DNA of 64,000 bases from Hoeflea sp. (GTDB lineage: Bacteria; Pseudomonadota; Alphaproteobacteria; Rhizobiales; Rhizobiaceae). The notes beneath the pieces were generated by a model. The model searched no databases and was not told where the DNA came from. It was given only the letters and a program-made list of their open reading frames with translations. Where the stretch lies: positions 114,940 to 178,939 of the forward strand of contig JAHRFE010000024.1 of assembly GCA_019084245.1 (NCBI GenBank), given 5' to 3'. Position numbers and translations under genes: made by a program. Below are positions 34,493-43,540 of the stretch, piece by piece (position 1 is the first letter of the stretch; each line of letters opens with the position of its first letter).

Positions 34493-37400
34493 GCTTTTCC
34501 CGGTTTGACGATGGCGGGCTGATCGACCGCTCCAGAACCATTCGCTTCAGCTTCGACGGGAGGTCACTGGAGGGCTTTGCCGGCGATACGCTGGCGTCGG
34601 CGCTGCTCGCCAACGGCGTGAGCCTGATGGGGCGGTCGTTCAAGTATCACCGGCCGCGGGGGCTTCTGAGCGGCGGGGCGTCGGAGCCCAATGCGCTGGT
34701 GACCATCGGTGACGGGGCATTTCGCGAGCCCAATCTGCGCGCCTCGATGGTTGTCCTTCGGGACGGGCTTGTGGCGGAAAGCCAGAACCGCTGGCCGTCG
34801 CTGGGGTTTGATGTCGGTGCGGTCAATCAGGCGCTGTCGCCGTTCCTGGGGGCAGGATTCTACTACAAGACCTTCATGTGGCCGGCGGGCCTGTGGGAAA
34901 CGCTCTACGAGCCGCTGATCCGCAAGGCTGCAGGGCTTGGGCGGGCGAGCCATGCGGCCGATCCCCAGGACTATGAGAAGCGCTGGGCCCATTGCGACGT
35001 GCTGGTGATCGGGTCGGGGCCGGCGGGGCTGATGGCGGCGCTCACGGCTGCGCGGGCCGGGGCCCGGGTGGTACTCTGCGACGAAAATGCCGGCTTTGGC
35101 GGGCGGTTGATCAAGGACAAGGTCGAGATCGGCGAGGGTGACGGGCCGGGCTTTGCTGCGTCGGTGATCGCGGAACTCGCAGCGAACCCGAATGTGCGGC
35201 TGCTGAGCAGCACGACCGTATTCGGATCCTACGACAGCGGCATGTTCGGTGCGGTGGAGCGGCGCGACGGCGCAGTGTCCGGCCCGGCGCAGCGGGTGTG
35301 GCGGATCGCGGCCAAGCGCGCCGTGCTGGCGGCGGGCGCGGAAGAGCGGCCGCTGGTGTTTGGCGGCAATGACCGCCCCGGCACAATGATGGCGTCCGCG
35401 ATGCGCGGGCTTGCCAATGCCGAGGCGATCCGGCCGGGCGATCATGTGGCGGTGTTCACGACCGGGCCTTCGGGACATGAGACGGCGCGGGACCTGCTTG
35501 AGCGCGGGCTTGAGGTGACGCTGGTCGATGCGCGGAGCGAGATTCCAGCGGCGGAACTGGCAGCGTCGGAGGGCGCGCGGGTGCTATTGGGCCACGTGGT
35601 GGCGGATACGACGGGCGGCAAGGCGGTTGCCGGCGTCGAGGCGGTCAATCGGGCGACAGGCGAACGCCTGCGGATCAAGGTGGATGCGCTGGCGATGGCC
35701 GGTGGCTGGAACCCGGTGGTGGGCCTCGCCTGCCACCGCGGCGACAAGCCGGTGTGGGACGCGGGGAGCGGCATGTTCCTGCCGCCCGCGCCGCGTGACG
35801 GGCTGGTGGCGGCGGGGAGTGCTGCGGGCATTCTCGATCTCGCCGGGTGTCTCAAGAGCGGGGCGGAGGCCGGAGCACAGGCTGCGGGCGATCTTGGCTT
35901 CAAGCCGCGAAAAGTCGACGCGGCGGCCGTGCGCGAAGCGTGTGGCGGGTCGAGCGGGTTTCAGACGCTCTGGCATGTCGCGGAAGCGCGCGGCAAGGCG
36001 TTTCTGGATTTCCAGAATGATGTGACGGTCAAGGATCTGGGGCTTGCGGTGCGCGAGGGCTATGGCCATGTCGAACTGGCCAAACGCTACACCACCACCG
36101 GCATGGCCACCGACCAGGGCAAGCTCTCCAATGTCAACGCCATCGGCATCCTGGCCGAGAACCGCGGCGTGACGCCCGACCAGGTGGGGACGACGACATT
36201 TCGGCCGTTCTACACGCCGGTGAGCATCGGGGCGCTGGCGGGCGAGCACAGGGGCGCGCATTACCGGCCGGTGCGGCGGTCACCGCTGCATCATTGGGCC
36301 GAAAAGCATGGTGCGGTGTTCATCGAGGCCGGCGCCTGGCTCAGGGCTTCGCATTTTCCGCGGGATGGCGAGCCGGGCTGGAAGGAGGCCTGCGACCGCG
36401 AGACCTTGGCCGTGCGCGCAAGTGTGGGCATCTCCGACGCCTCGACGCTCGGCAAGATCGATCTCAGCGGCAAGGATGCGGGCCAGTTCCTCGATCTGGT
36501 CTACACCTCGAAGATGTCGACGCTGGCCGTCGGCAAGGCGCGTTACGGGCTGATGCTGCGCGAGGATGGGATGGTGATGGACGACGGCACGGTGAGCCGG
36601 CTGGGGGAGAGCCACTACCTCATCACCACCACGACGGCGGCTGCCGGCGAAGCCATGGCGCATATGGAGTTCTGTGCCCAGGCGCTGTGGCCCGAGCTCC
36701 ATGTGCGGCTGGCGTCGGTCACCGACCAGTGGGCGCAGATCACTGTCGCCGGCCCCGCCTCGCGCGACGTGCTTTCGCGGGTCGTCGACGCGGATCTCAG
36801 CGACGAGGCAATGCCGTTCACGGCTGCGCGGGAAGTGCGGCTTCATTCGGGCCTCGCGGCCCGGCTGTTCCGGATTTCGTTTTCGGGCGAACTGGCGTTC
36901 GAACTGGCGGTTCCCGCGCGCCGGGGGGAGGCGGTGGCCGACGCCATTCTTGAGGCTGGCGAGCCCTTCGGAATCGTGCCCTACGGGCTCGAGGCGCTCA
37001 ATGTGCTCCGGATCGAGAAGGGCTTCATCACCCATGCCGAGATCGACGGGCGCACGACGCCGGGCGATCTGGGGCTGGGCAAGATGGTGAGCACGAAGAA
37101 GGATGATTTCATCGGCAAGGCGATGCTGGCGCGCGAGGGCCTGCAGCGCGACGACCGGGAACAGCTGGTGGGGCTGAGGCCGGTCAATCCGGCGCACCGG
37201 ATCCTGGCCGGCGGGCATCTGCTCGAGCCGGACGCCGCGCCGACCATGGCCAATGACCAGGGCCATGTGACCTCGGCCTGCTGGTCGCCGCATCTCAACT
37301 CCACCATCGCGCTCGCCATGCTGAAGGGCGGGCGGGGCCGCCATGGCGAGGTGCTGATCGTGTGGGATCCGCTGCGCGGCGTCGAGACGCGGGCGATCGT

Positions 37401-37989
37401 CGGCGATCCGGTGCTGCTCAGCGCCAGCGATGGCGGCAAGGCGCCGGCCACGCGCGCGCATCCGCCGGTGGTTGCCGAGGAGCCTCGCGCCCTGGATCTG
37501 CTCAAAGGGCTGACGATCAGCGCGCCGGACAGGGCGGACCTTGCGCTGCTGCCTGAGGCGCCGGTGTGCCTGATCCTGGGACCAGCCGGAATGGACGCGG
37601 CGGTCCGCAAGGCTGCCAAGGCCGGCGACGGCGTGCTGCGCGCCGTGCAGCCCGGCCAGGCGCTGGCGGTGGGCGCGGCGGGGGAGAGCGTCGCGGCGCT
37701 CACGCAGCGGCTCGGTGGGCCTGGCGGGGGCAGCCTGTGCGATCTCACCGATGCGCGGGTGCGGTTCTTCCTCTCCGGGCCTGAGGCGGGCGACATCATA
37801 GCCACCCAATCCGGCATCGACCTGCAGGGGGCGATGCTCGCGCCGGGCGCGAGTGCGCCGACGCTGTTCGGCCATGTGCCGGTGCAACTCACCCGGCTCG
37901 GTCCGGACGCGTTCGAGATCATGGCGTTCTCGACCTATGCGCGGGATCTGGCCCAGAGCCTGGCGCGGTCGATCCGGCTTCTGGGCTGA
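34489..37989 (+). CDS. soxA: sarcosine oxidase alpha-gamma fusion (SoxA-SoxG)
   Basis: An 1166-residue protein. The N-terminus is the ferredoxin-like Fer2_4 domain (RTIRFSFDGRSLEGFAGD). NAD/FAD domains follow (DVLVIGSGPAGLMAALTA near residue 165). A GCV_T/aminomethyltransferase domain runs from about residue 590 (RRSPLHHWAEKHGAVF) to about 980, the usual end of SoxA. The extra ~180 residues match SoxG: SLCDLTDARVRFFLSGPEAG, GIDLQGAMLAPGASAP and GPDAFEIMAFSTYARDLAQS. SoxG is normally a separate gene after soxA, and none is seen downstream. Thus the usual four-subunit enzyme is probably made here from three polypeptides. Folate pathway genes (glyA, purU) are not adjacent. Confidence 0.9.
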   Translation: MSFSRFDDGGLIDRSRTIRFSFDGRSLEGFAGDTLASALLANGVSLMGRSFKYHRPRGLLSGGASEPNALVTIGDGAFREPNLRASMVVLRDGLVAESQNRWPSLGFDVGAVNQALSPFLGAGFYYKTFMWPAGLWETLYEPLIRKAAGLGRASHAADPQDYEKRWAHCDVLVIGSGPAGLMAALTAARAGARVVLCDENAGFGGRLIKDKVEIGEGDGPGFAASVIAELAANPNVRLLSSTTVFGSYDSGMFGAVERRDGAVSGPAQRVWRIAAKRAVLAAGAEERPLVFGGNDRPGTMMASAMRGLANAEAIRPGDHVAVFTTGPSGHETARDLLERGLEVTLVDARSEIPAAELAASEGARVLLGHVVADTTGGKAVAGVEAVNRATGERLRIKVDALAMAGGWNPVVGLACHRGDKPVWDAGSGMFLPPAPRDGLVAAGSAAGILDLAGCLKSGAEAGAQAAGDLGFKPRKVDAAAVREACGGSSGFQTLWHVAEARGKAFLDFQNDVTVKDLGLAVREGYGHVELAKRYTTTGMATDQGKLSNVNAIGILAENRGVTPDQVGTTTFRPFYTPVSIGALAGEHRGAHYRPVRRSPLHHWAEKHGAVFIEAGAWLRASHFPRDGEPGWKEACDRETLAVRASVGISDASTLGKIDLSGKDAGQFLDLVYTSKMSTLAVGKARYGLMLREDGMVMDDGTVSRLGESHYLITTTTAAAGEAMAHMEFCAQALWPELHVRLASVTDQWAQITVAGPASRDVLSRVVDADLSDEAMPFTAAREVRLHSGLAARLFRISFSGELAFELAVPARRGEAVADAILEAGEPFGIVPYGLEALNVLRIEKGFITHAEIDGRTTPGDLGLGKMVSTKKDDFIGKAMLAREGLQRDDREQLVGLRPVNPAHRILAGGHLLEPDAAPTMANDQGHVTSACWSPHLNSTIALAMLKGGRGRHGEVLIVWDPLRGVETRAIVGDPVLLSASDGGKAPATRAHPPVVAEEPRALDLLKGLTISAPDRADLALLPEAPVCLILGPAGMDAAVRKAAKAGDGVLRAVQPGQALAVGAAGESVAALTQRLGGPGGGSLCDLTDARVRFFLSGPEAGDIIATQSGIDLQGAMLAPGASAPTLFGHVPVQLTRLGPDAFEIMAFSTYARDLAQSLARSIRLLG

Positions 37990-38096
37990 GGCGCGCTGCA
38001 TCCGCTTGTGGGCGACTTGAGGCGCCAGGTGGACATGACAGCGCGCGGGGGATGCTGTAGAGTTTGACCTCTGTTCATCGCCGCCGGAGGCTTGCC

Positions 38097-38679
38097 ATGG
38101 CAGAGGTCTTGTTGTTCCACCCATGCGCAGGGGCTGACTGCGGGTGTGCGCGCCTTTGCAGACGGTTTGCGGGCCGACGGCCACATCGTCCACACCCCGG
38201 ATCTGTTTGACGGACGGACGTTCCAGAGCCTTGATGAGGGGATCGCCCATATCGAGGAGAGCGGGTTTGACGCCCTGCGCGAGCGCGGGCACAGCGCGGC
38301 CGACGGCCTGCCGGAGGCTCTTGTCTATGCCGGATTCTCGTTCGGGGTGATGCCGGCGCAGAAGCTTGCGCAGACACGGCCCGGCGCCCGCGGTGCGCTT
38401 CTCGTCGGTTCCTGCCTGCCGATCAGCGGCGAGTGGTCCTTCGGGCCGTGGCCGGACGGCGTGCCGGTGCAGATCCACGGCATGGACAATGACCCGTTTT
38501 TCGCGGGCGAGGGCGACATCGACGCCGCGCGGGAGATCGTGGCGACGGTCAGGGATGCCGAGTTGTTTCTCTACCCGGGAGACCGCCACCTGTTCGCGGA
38601 CAGCTCGCTCAAATCTTATGATGCGGATGCAACCACGCGGCTCAAATCACGGGTGCTTGAGTTCCTGGGTCGCGTCTGA
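38097..38679 (+). pseudogene. dienelactone hydrolase-like gene with a frameshift near its start
   Basis: From the ATG at 38097 the frame reads MAEVLLFH and then runs into non-homologous sequence. A switch of frame at the ccc run 38120-38122 gives the expected continuation HAQGLTAGVRAFADGLRADG, so one extra C is present compared with the ancestral sequence. Downstream the frame is intact to 38679, with AGFSFGVMPAQKLAQ (where the nucleophile Cys/Ser elbow should be), HGMDNDPFF and LYPGDRHLFADSSL holding the acid and His. If real, the normal start is lost, although a TTG at 38092 opens the downstream frame directly. Either a point insertion or a sequencing error. Confidence 0.75.
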
Positions 38680-38834
38680 CACCATGACAAGATGCGACAG
38701 GCCACCCCCTGTCCGGGCTCGCTCCGAACACGGTCTGTAACTTTAGTCACATGCTGTGCCTTGATTTTGTTGCATTGCACAATTATATCCGAGTCAGGAG
38801 AATTCGGGGGGAAAATGACCTTTGGAGGTCGACC

Positions 38835-39440
38835 ATGCTCTCTCGGTTTCTGTTTAAACCGCGCCAACCACAGTTAGTCATCGGCACCGATGTGATGCTC
38901 AGATATCTGGGCCCGTCGGATGCGAAGGACTTCTGCGCTCATCTTCATGAGCTTCATTACGAGGATTTCAGGGACCGGTTCAACGGCCTGGTCTCCGATC
39001 CGTGGCTTGACAAATATATCGCCCGCTCGCTCAACGAGGCCATCGTCATCGGCGCCTATGTCGGCGATCACCTGGTTGCGGTAGCCGAGTTGCACACCGG
39101 CGGTCAGATCCCCGAGCACGATGCCGAATCGGCGTTCTCGGTGGCATCGGACTGGCGCCGCAAGGGGCTCGGCACCATCCTGCTCAAGGCTCTGCTGCGG
39201 GCAGCGTCCGAAAACGACATCTCCACCATCATCGTCGAGACCGGATCGCAGAACCACGCGATGAAGGCCTTGGCGCGCAAGTTCGGCGCAAAAATGCAGT
39301 TCGCGTCGGATCAGTCGGTGGGCCGGATCAATGTCGCCGACGGCTTGCGGCTGGCGGCGCGCGATCGGGCGCACAGAAGCTTTCCCGCCGTGCCGCTGCC
39401 CAAGCCCGAGATGGCTGCGCTGGCGGCGCCGGTGAATTGA
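38835..39440 (+). CDS. GNAT-family N-acetyltransferase
   Basis: A 201-residue acetyltransferase. The acetyl-CoA-binding motif is VASDWRRKGLGTILLKALLR, followed by the motif B region NHAMKALARKFGAKM. The N-terminal part has MLRYLGPSDAKDF. The start ATG at 38835 was chosen because ggagg lies 6 bases upstream; earlier in-frame starts lack one. The substrate is unknown. Confidence 0.87.
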   Translation: MLSRFLFKPRQPQLVIGTDVMLRYLGPSDAKDFCAHLHELHYEDFRDRFNGLVSDPWLDKYIARSLNEAIVIGAYVGDHLVAVAELHTGGQIPEHDAESAFSVASDWRRKGLGTILLKALLRAASENDISTIIVETGSQNHAMKALARKFGAKMQFASDQSVGRINVADGLRLAARDRAHRSFPAVPLPKPEMAALAAPVN

Positions 39441-39523
39441 CACACTGAATCAAGCGGCTTGGACAGTGAGTCCGGCGTTCGGTCCAAGCCACTGGAATGC
39501 ATGCGAAAAAGGATGGCCCGGTG

Positions 39524-39769
39524 ATGCGGCTGAGCGACAGGACAGAGAGCTTTCCCGCCCGATCCGGGCTTGTGGCCCGGATGGCCGGGTGCGGCGTCAG
39601 CAACGGGTCGGGCCCCAGGCACGCCTGCGCCTGCGGCTCGTTGCGCAGTGGCGGCTGCGAGCGCAAGCGCTTTCCCGGCCACCTCAGCGGCGCGCTTGAG
39701 GCGCTTGGCGTTGACCGGATCGTGTTCGAGACGCTCGACAGCCTGGACCCGCACGGCATCCGCCGCTGA
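39524..39769 (+). CDS. small Cys-rich hypothetical protein
   Basis: An 81-residue protein starting at the ATG 39524. It contains a Cys cluster (HACACGSLRSGGCERKRF) and otherwise no domain I recognise. Third-position GC is high, as for neighbouring genes, but a longer open frame exists on the opposite strand too. No clear ribosome site is visible. It may not be a gene; the rest of the 590-bp gap has nothing else. Confidence 0.3.
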   Translation: MRLSDRTESFPARSGLVARMAGCGVSNGSGPRHACACGSLRSGGCERKRFPGHLSGALEALGVDRIVFETLDSLDPHGIRR

Positions 39770-40030
39770 GGCGGCGATAGCGGTTTGACGGACGCGGCTG
39801 GCGGATATGCGCTTTATAATGTGGGACGCGAAAAACAGTGCATCGCAGCAAAGATCCGCACCGCCTTCGCGGAGCAGAACAGCGGCCTTGAGGCGGTCTC
39901 CGCGGTCCGCTCCGTTTCCCCAAAACACAGTGCTTCCTCCCCACGGGGTTGAAATTAGGGTTGGGTCCGACGACGTTAGGGCTGTATAGTTCACCCCGGC
40001 GGGCCATCCGCCGCAACCTGGAGGAAGACC

Positions 40031-40465
40031 ATGACCGACAAGAAATCCACCGACGATCTGGTTTCCATGTTCATGAATTTCGGCAAGGACATGAACCTGC
40101 CGCAGCCTGATCTCGACGTGATCGTGGCGCGCCACAAGAAGAACCTGCAGGCGCTTGACGAGGCGGCGAAGAAGGCAGGGTCCGGCGCAACCTCGATCCT
40201 GACGCGCCAGCGCGAAATGGTGCAGGAAGCGCTCGATGAGATTTCCGCCATGGCCGACACCATGAAATCCGGCGGCGATCCGAAGACGATGATGATGACC
40301 CAGGCGGATTTCGCCAGGCGGTCGTTCGAAATGGCGATCAAGAACACCTCGGAGATCGCCGGCATGGCGCAGCAATCGGGCACGGAAGCCTTCAAGGTGC
40401 TGCAGCAGAACATGCAGGAGACACTGGAAGATCTGCGCAAGGCGATGACCGGCCAGAAGAAATAG
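40031..40465 (+). CDS. phasin family protein
   Basis: A 144-residue, mostly helical, soluble protein that resembles PhaP-type phasins, which coat polyhydroxyalkanoate granules. The family-like pattern is a long amphipathic helix with few aromatics, including RQREMVQEALDEISAMADTM and FEMAIKNTSEIAGMAQQSGT. It starts at 40031 after a strong ribosome site (ggagg). A phaC or phaR is not in the window, so the granule role is inferred. Confidence 0.75.
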   Translation: MTDKKSTDDLVSMFMNFGKDMNLPQPDLDVIVARHKKNLQALDEAAKKAGSGATSILTRQREMVQEALDEISAMADTMKSGGDPKTMMMTQADFARRSFEMAIKNTSEIAGMAQQSGTEAFKVLQQNMQETLEDLRKAMTGQKK

Positions 40466-40512
40466 GCCCGTTTCCGCCCCCGGACGAAAGACGCGATCAA
40501 CAGGACCCCATC

Positions 40513-41448
40513 ATGCGCATTGTTACCGGAGATGACATAAGCTCGGTCTGTTCCTGGCCGTTCGCCGTGGAGGCGTTGCGCGCCGGGCACCTGCTGCCGC
40601 CGGCCGACTTGCGGGATTCGCTCGTCGAGAATTCGGGCCGCAAGATGCTGGTTCGCACCGCCTGGATCCCGGGCCTTGCCTCGGGCGTCAAGGCGGTGAC
40701 GATCTATCCGGACAATCCTTCAGCCCAGCCGCCCAGGCCCTCCGTGCAGGGCCAGGTGCTGCTGTTTGACGAGGCGCAGGGCCATGTGGTGGCGGTGCTC
40801 GAGGGCGTGGATCTCACCGCCTGGAAGACGGCGGGCGATTCCGCGCTCGGCTCCTCCTGCCTGTCGCGGATGGATATCCGCACCATGCTGATGCTGGGCG
40901 CGGGTTCGATGGCGCGGCCGCTGATCGATGCGCACCGCACAGTGCGCCCCTCGCTCGACCATGTGATGATCTGGAACCGAAGTGCTGCCCGCGCCGAGGA
41001 ACTGGCGGCGGCGCTTGAAGCCGACGGCGTCAGCGCCGAAGTGGTCGCCGATCTCGACGCGGCCGTCTCCCGCGCCGACCTGATCTCTTCGGCCACCATG
41101 TCGACCGAGCCGCTGATCAGGGGGGCGGCGCTGAAACCCGGCACCCATGTCGACCTTGTCGGCGCCTACACGCCCACCATGCGCGAGGCTGATGACGCCA
41201 CGCTTCAACGCGGCCGCCTGTTCGTCGACAGCTTCGCCACCACGATCGGCCATATCGGCGAGGTGATGATCCCGATGGCGTCGGGCGCGATCGCGCAAGC
41301 CGACATTAAGGGCGACCTGCACGACCTGGTGCAGGGCCGGGCGGGACGCAAATCGGCCGAGGAGATCACCGTGTTCAAGAACGGCGGCGGGGCGCATCTC
41401 GATGTAATGATCGCGCACGCGGTGTATCTGGCGCTCGAGGGACGGTAA
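40513..41448 (+). CDS. ornithine cyclodeaminase family protein
   Basis: A 311-residue member of the ornithine cyclodeaminase/mu-crystallin family. The NAD(P)-binding region is in MLMLGAGSMARPLIDAH, and substrate-side motifs include LENSGRKMLVRTAWIPG-like VENSGRKMLVRTAWIPG, GVDLTAWKTAGDSALG and the C-terminal KNGGGAHLDVMIAHAVY. The substrate could be ornithine, lysine-derived imines or N-methyl amino acids; the nearby sarcosine oxidase genes make an amino-acid role plausible. It starts 48 bp after the phasin gene. Confidence 0.87.
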   Translation: MRIVTGDDISSVCSWPFAVEALRAGHLLPPADLRDSLVENSGRKMLVRTAWIPGLASGVKAVTIYPDNPSAQPPRPSVQGQVLLFDEAQGHVVAVLEGVDLTAWKTAGDSALGSSCLSRMDIRTMLMLGAGSMARPLIDAHRTVRPSLDHVMIWNRSAARAEELAAALEADGVSAEVVADLDAAVSRADLISSATMSTEPLIRGAALKPGTHVDLVGAYTPTMREADDATLQRGRLFVDSFATTIGHIGEVMIPMASGAIAQADIKGDLHDLVQGRAGRKSAEEITVFKNGGGAHLDVMIAHAVYLALEGR

Positions 41449-41580
41449 GCGGGGCATCGCATCCGCGCTGGTCCTGCAGGACCAGCCAACGCCAAATGGC
41501 ATGTTTGTGCGGCGGCTGCAGTATCCCGTTAACCATTCAAGGCCATAGTTTCGCGAGCGAAACCAGAGCTCGTTTTCGAC

Positions 41581-42189
41581 ATGCCGATGTTCAGATACTA
41601 CGCGACCAAGCCGGCAGGCCAGGTGCCTGCTGCTGCAAAGGCGGTGCACACCAATTTTCTCAGGACCGGGCGGATCGCCCGCGCGGAGGACTGGCACGCG
41701 GAAGAGCGGCGCTTCCTGACCCATCAGGAGGTGGCGGCGCGGACCGGCATGCGGCTTGAAAATGCCGGCAGGAAGACGCACCAGCGGCTCAACACTTTCC
41801 ACCAGAAAATCAGGTTTCCGGAAGTCATCTTCCACAAGACCCTGGCCCAGGCGCCACACCTTGGCTATGTCCATGTGACGGCCTCGAAGACCGACTTCGC
41901 CGAGTACAAGGACATCACCTGGGGCTTCTACATCGCCAATTTCTCGGCCGAAATCACCGCCGACGAGCAGTTCTTCAAACGCATCAGTCCCGGCTATTCC
42001 CGGATGTATTTCGCCGTGGCGATGAAGGCCGGCGAAGACGGCGCGACGCGCCGGCCGGTGCTCAACCGCGAGGTCCGCGACAACGGCGTGCTGTTCCGAA
42101 CCGCCGACCCCATGACGGCGCTCAGGAACGTGCTGATGCTGGGCGCCAGGAATGCCGAGTTGCGGAAGATTGTCGAGGCGATCGGCTGA
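41581..42189 (+). CDS. hypothetical protein, family not recognised
   Basis: A 202-residue soluble protein, beginning MPMFRYYATKPAGQVP. There is a helix-rich N-terminus (WHAEERRFLTHQEVAAR) and a mixed C-terminal half (DITWGFYIANFSAEITADEQ). It has no cysteine, signal peptide or membrane span. The composition is that of the local genes, so it is likely native. It has the look of a small family restricted to Rhizobiales, but I cannot name it or its function. Confidence 0.6.
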   Translation: MPMFRYYATKPAGQVPAAAKAVHTNFLRTGRIARAEDWHAEERRFLTHQEVAARTGMRLENAGRKTHQRLNTFHQKIRFPEVIFHKTLAQAPHLGYVHVTASKTDFAEYKDITWGFYIANFSAEITADEQFFKRISPGYSRMYFAVAMKAGEDGATRRPVLNREVRDNGVLFRTADPMTALRNVLMLGARNAELRKIVEAIG

Positions 42190-42280
42190 GGGGGGCGTGT
42201 AGTGGCTTTCCTAACATTAGGTGCGCGGAATGCTGGGCGGGCAACGGAACAAAAGTATTAATCAAATCGCTTGTTACGAT

Positions 42281-43177
42281 TCAGCCAACAATAATACCGT
42301 AGACGGTGCTCGCTACTTTGTAGAAAAGCCAAGTTGCTAACCCACCTAACGCAATTCGATGACGAAGCGCTCGATCTTTGTTCTCCTCTAGAACATTTAC
42401 CGGAAATGCCCATTTTGTATAAGCTGTTAGAGCTCTGTAAAATAACAATGAAATACCAATAAAGTAAATAAAAAGTGGCCATCTAAATAATTCAAAACTG
42501 TTGCCTGTAGGTATTAAGTTATTCATGTAATATGCGGATAGATAAAGAGATAAGGGTAGATATAAAAGCCACATTCCAAAATCGTACGAAAAATTACTGT
42601 GTATTGCTCCATACCATGTTTTGTGCGCAGTTAATTTTTTTTCAACAGATTTTTGGATTGCATTAAAGAATGTTATGTCCTGTGCGGTGACTTTAACATT
42701 GCTAAAATTCGGTGTGGCCGCCGATAGTACAGGATTTGGGTCAAAGAGTTCGGGTTTGCTAAAATCTATAAATACTTCAACACTATTAATTGGTTTGTCT
42801 CCATTTGCGTTTCGTCAAAAAGAATTATTGTTAGTAAAAAATATAGATTCAATTGGTTTTGGTAACTCAATATCATCAAATATTTCTAAAGATTCACCGT
42901 ATAATTTCTGATCTCTGATGCCATTTATTGTAATAGTTAGACAGAATGCATCGTCAAGAAGTGTTGATTTGTGTGAGTTCCATTCTTCATCGCTCATTGC
43001 ATCGTTGCGCGGCAATCCAGAGATAACCTGCTCTCCAAATTTCCTATTGATTGCAGATAGGTCGCGATAGAAATCCTTTATATTTCCCATAGATAATTTA
43101 CATCCGCGAACGGGTATAACTTCTTCATACCACGCGACCGGTCTGCGCTTGGATGTTTTCAACGAGTCATTCGTCAT
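42281..43177 (-). pseudogene. AT-rich membrane-protein gene broken by one in-frame TGA
   Basis: Reading from an ATG at 43177, 120 codons run to a TGA at 42817-42815 and then continue in the same frame without another stop to 42281. The whole would be about 298 residues. After the TGA come RNANGDKPINSVEVFIDF and a C-terminal part with three hydrophobic helices (MWLLYLPLSLYLSAYYMNNL; PLFIYFIGISLLFYRAL; LGGLATWLFYKVASTVYGI). The TGA is followed by C, a weak-termination context. The codons are AT-rich, unlike the neighbours, suggesting transfer. I do not recognise the family. It may be a nonsense mutation, a readthrough gene or a base-call error. Confidence 0.7.
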
Positions 43178-43540
43178 GGGACCCTCAGAGTTTGATTCTC
43201 AATTCTAAATAGTGGTTATCGAGGATTATTGCTATGTCGCAGTATCGAACAGTGGCCAACTATGCGGGTCGGTGCGCTGGCCTTTCGTTCAGGTCGTCTC
43301 AGCGTGGTGGTGGGGCGCTTGGACTTCAGTTTGAGGTAAATGCGGCAGGGAAGGTGAGTAGATGGTTGACCGTGGTCTGGGAGGACTGTGCCAGGTAGCA
43401 GCATACCCGACCATCCTCCCGCGGCAGGTCGCGCCCCGTGACCGGAGCCGCGCGACCGGCAAAGGCTGCCATTTCAGCCCCCGGCGGAACGTTCCTGTGT
43501 TACAATGGTTGTTGCAGGGAAATCACAGGAGAGATTGACC
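43178..43540. other. intergenic region, no gene seen
   Basis: 363 bp between the AT-rich interrupted gene and catalase. Composition rises from AT-rich to GC-rich across it. A small open frame at 43216-43404 on the minus strand has no ribosome site or motif. The catalase promoter must lie in the right part; I see no clear OxyR-type site. Confidence 0.5.

Noticed and set aside
39311-40375. 354-codon open frame on the minus strand
   Set aside because: It overlaps the GNAT gene end and the whole phasin-like gene on the opposite strand and has the composition of an antisense shadow.
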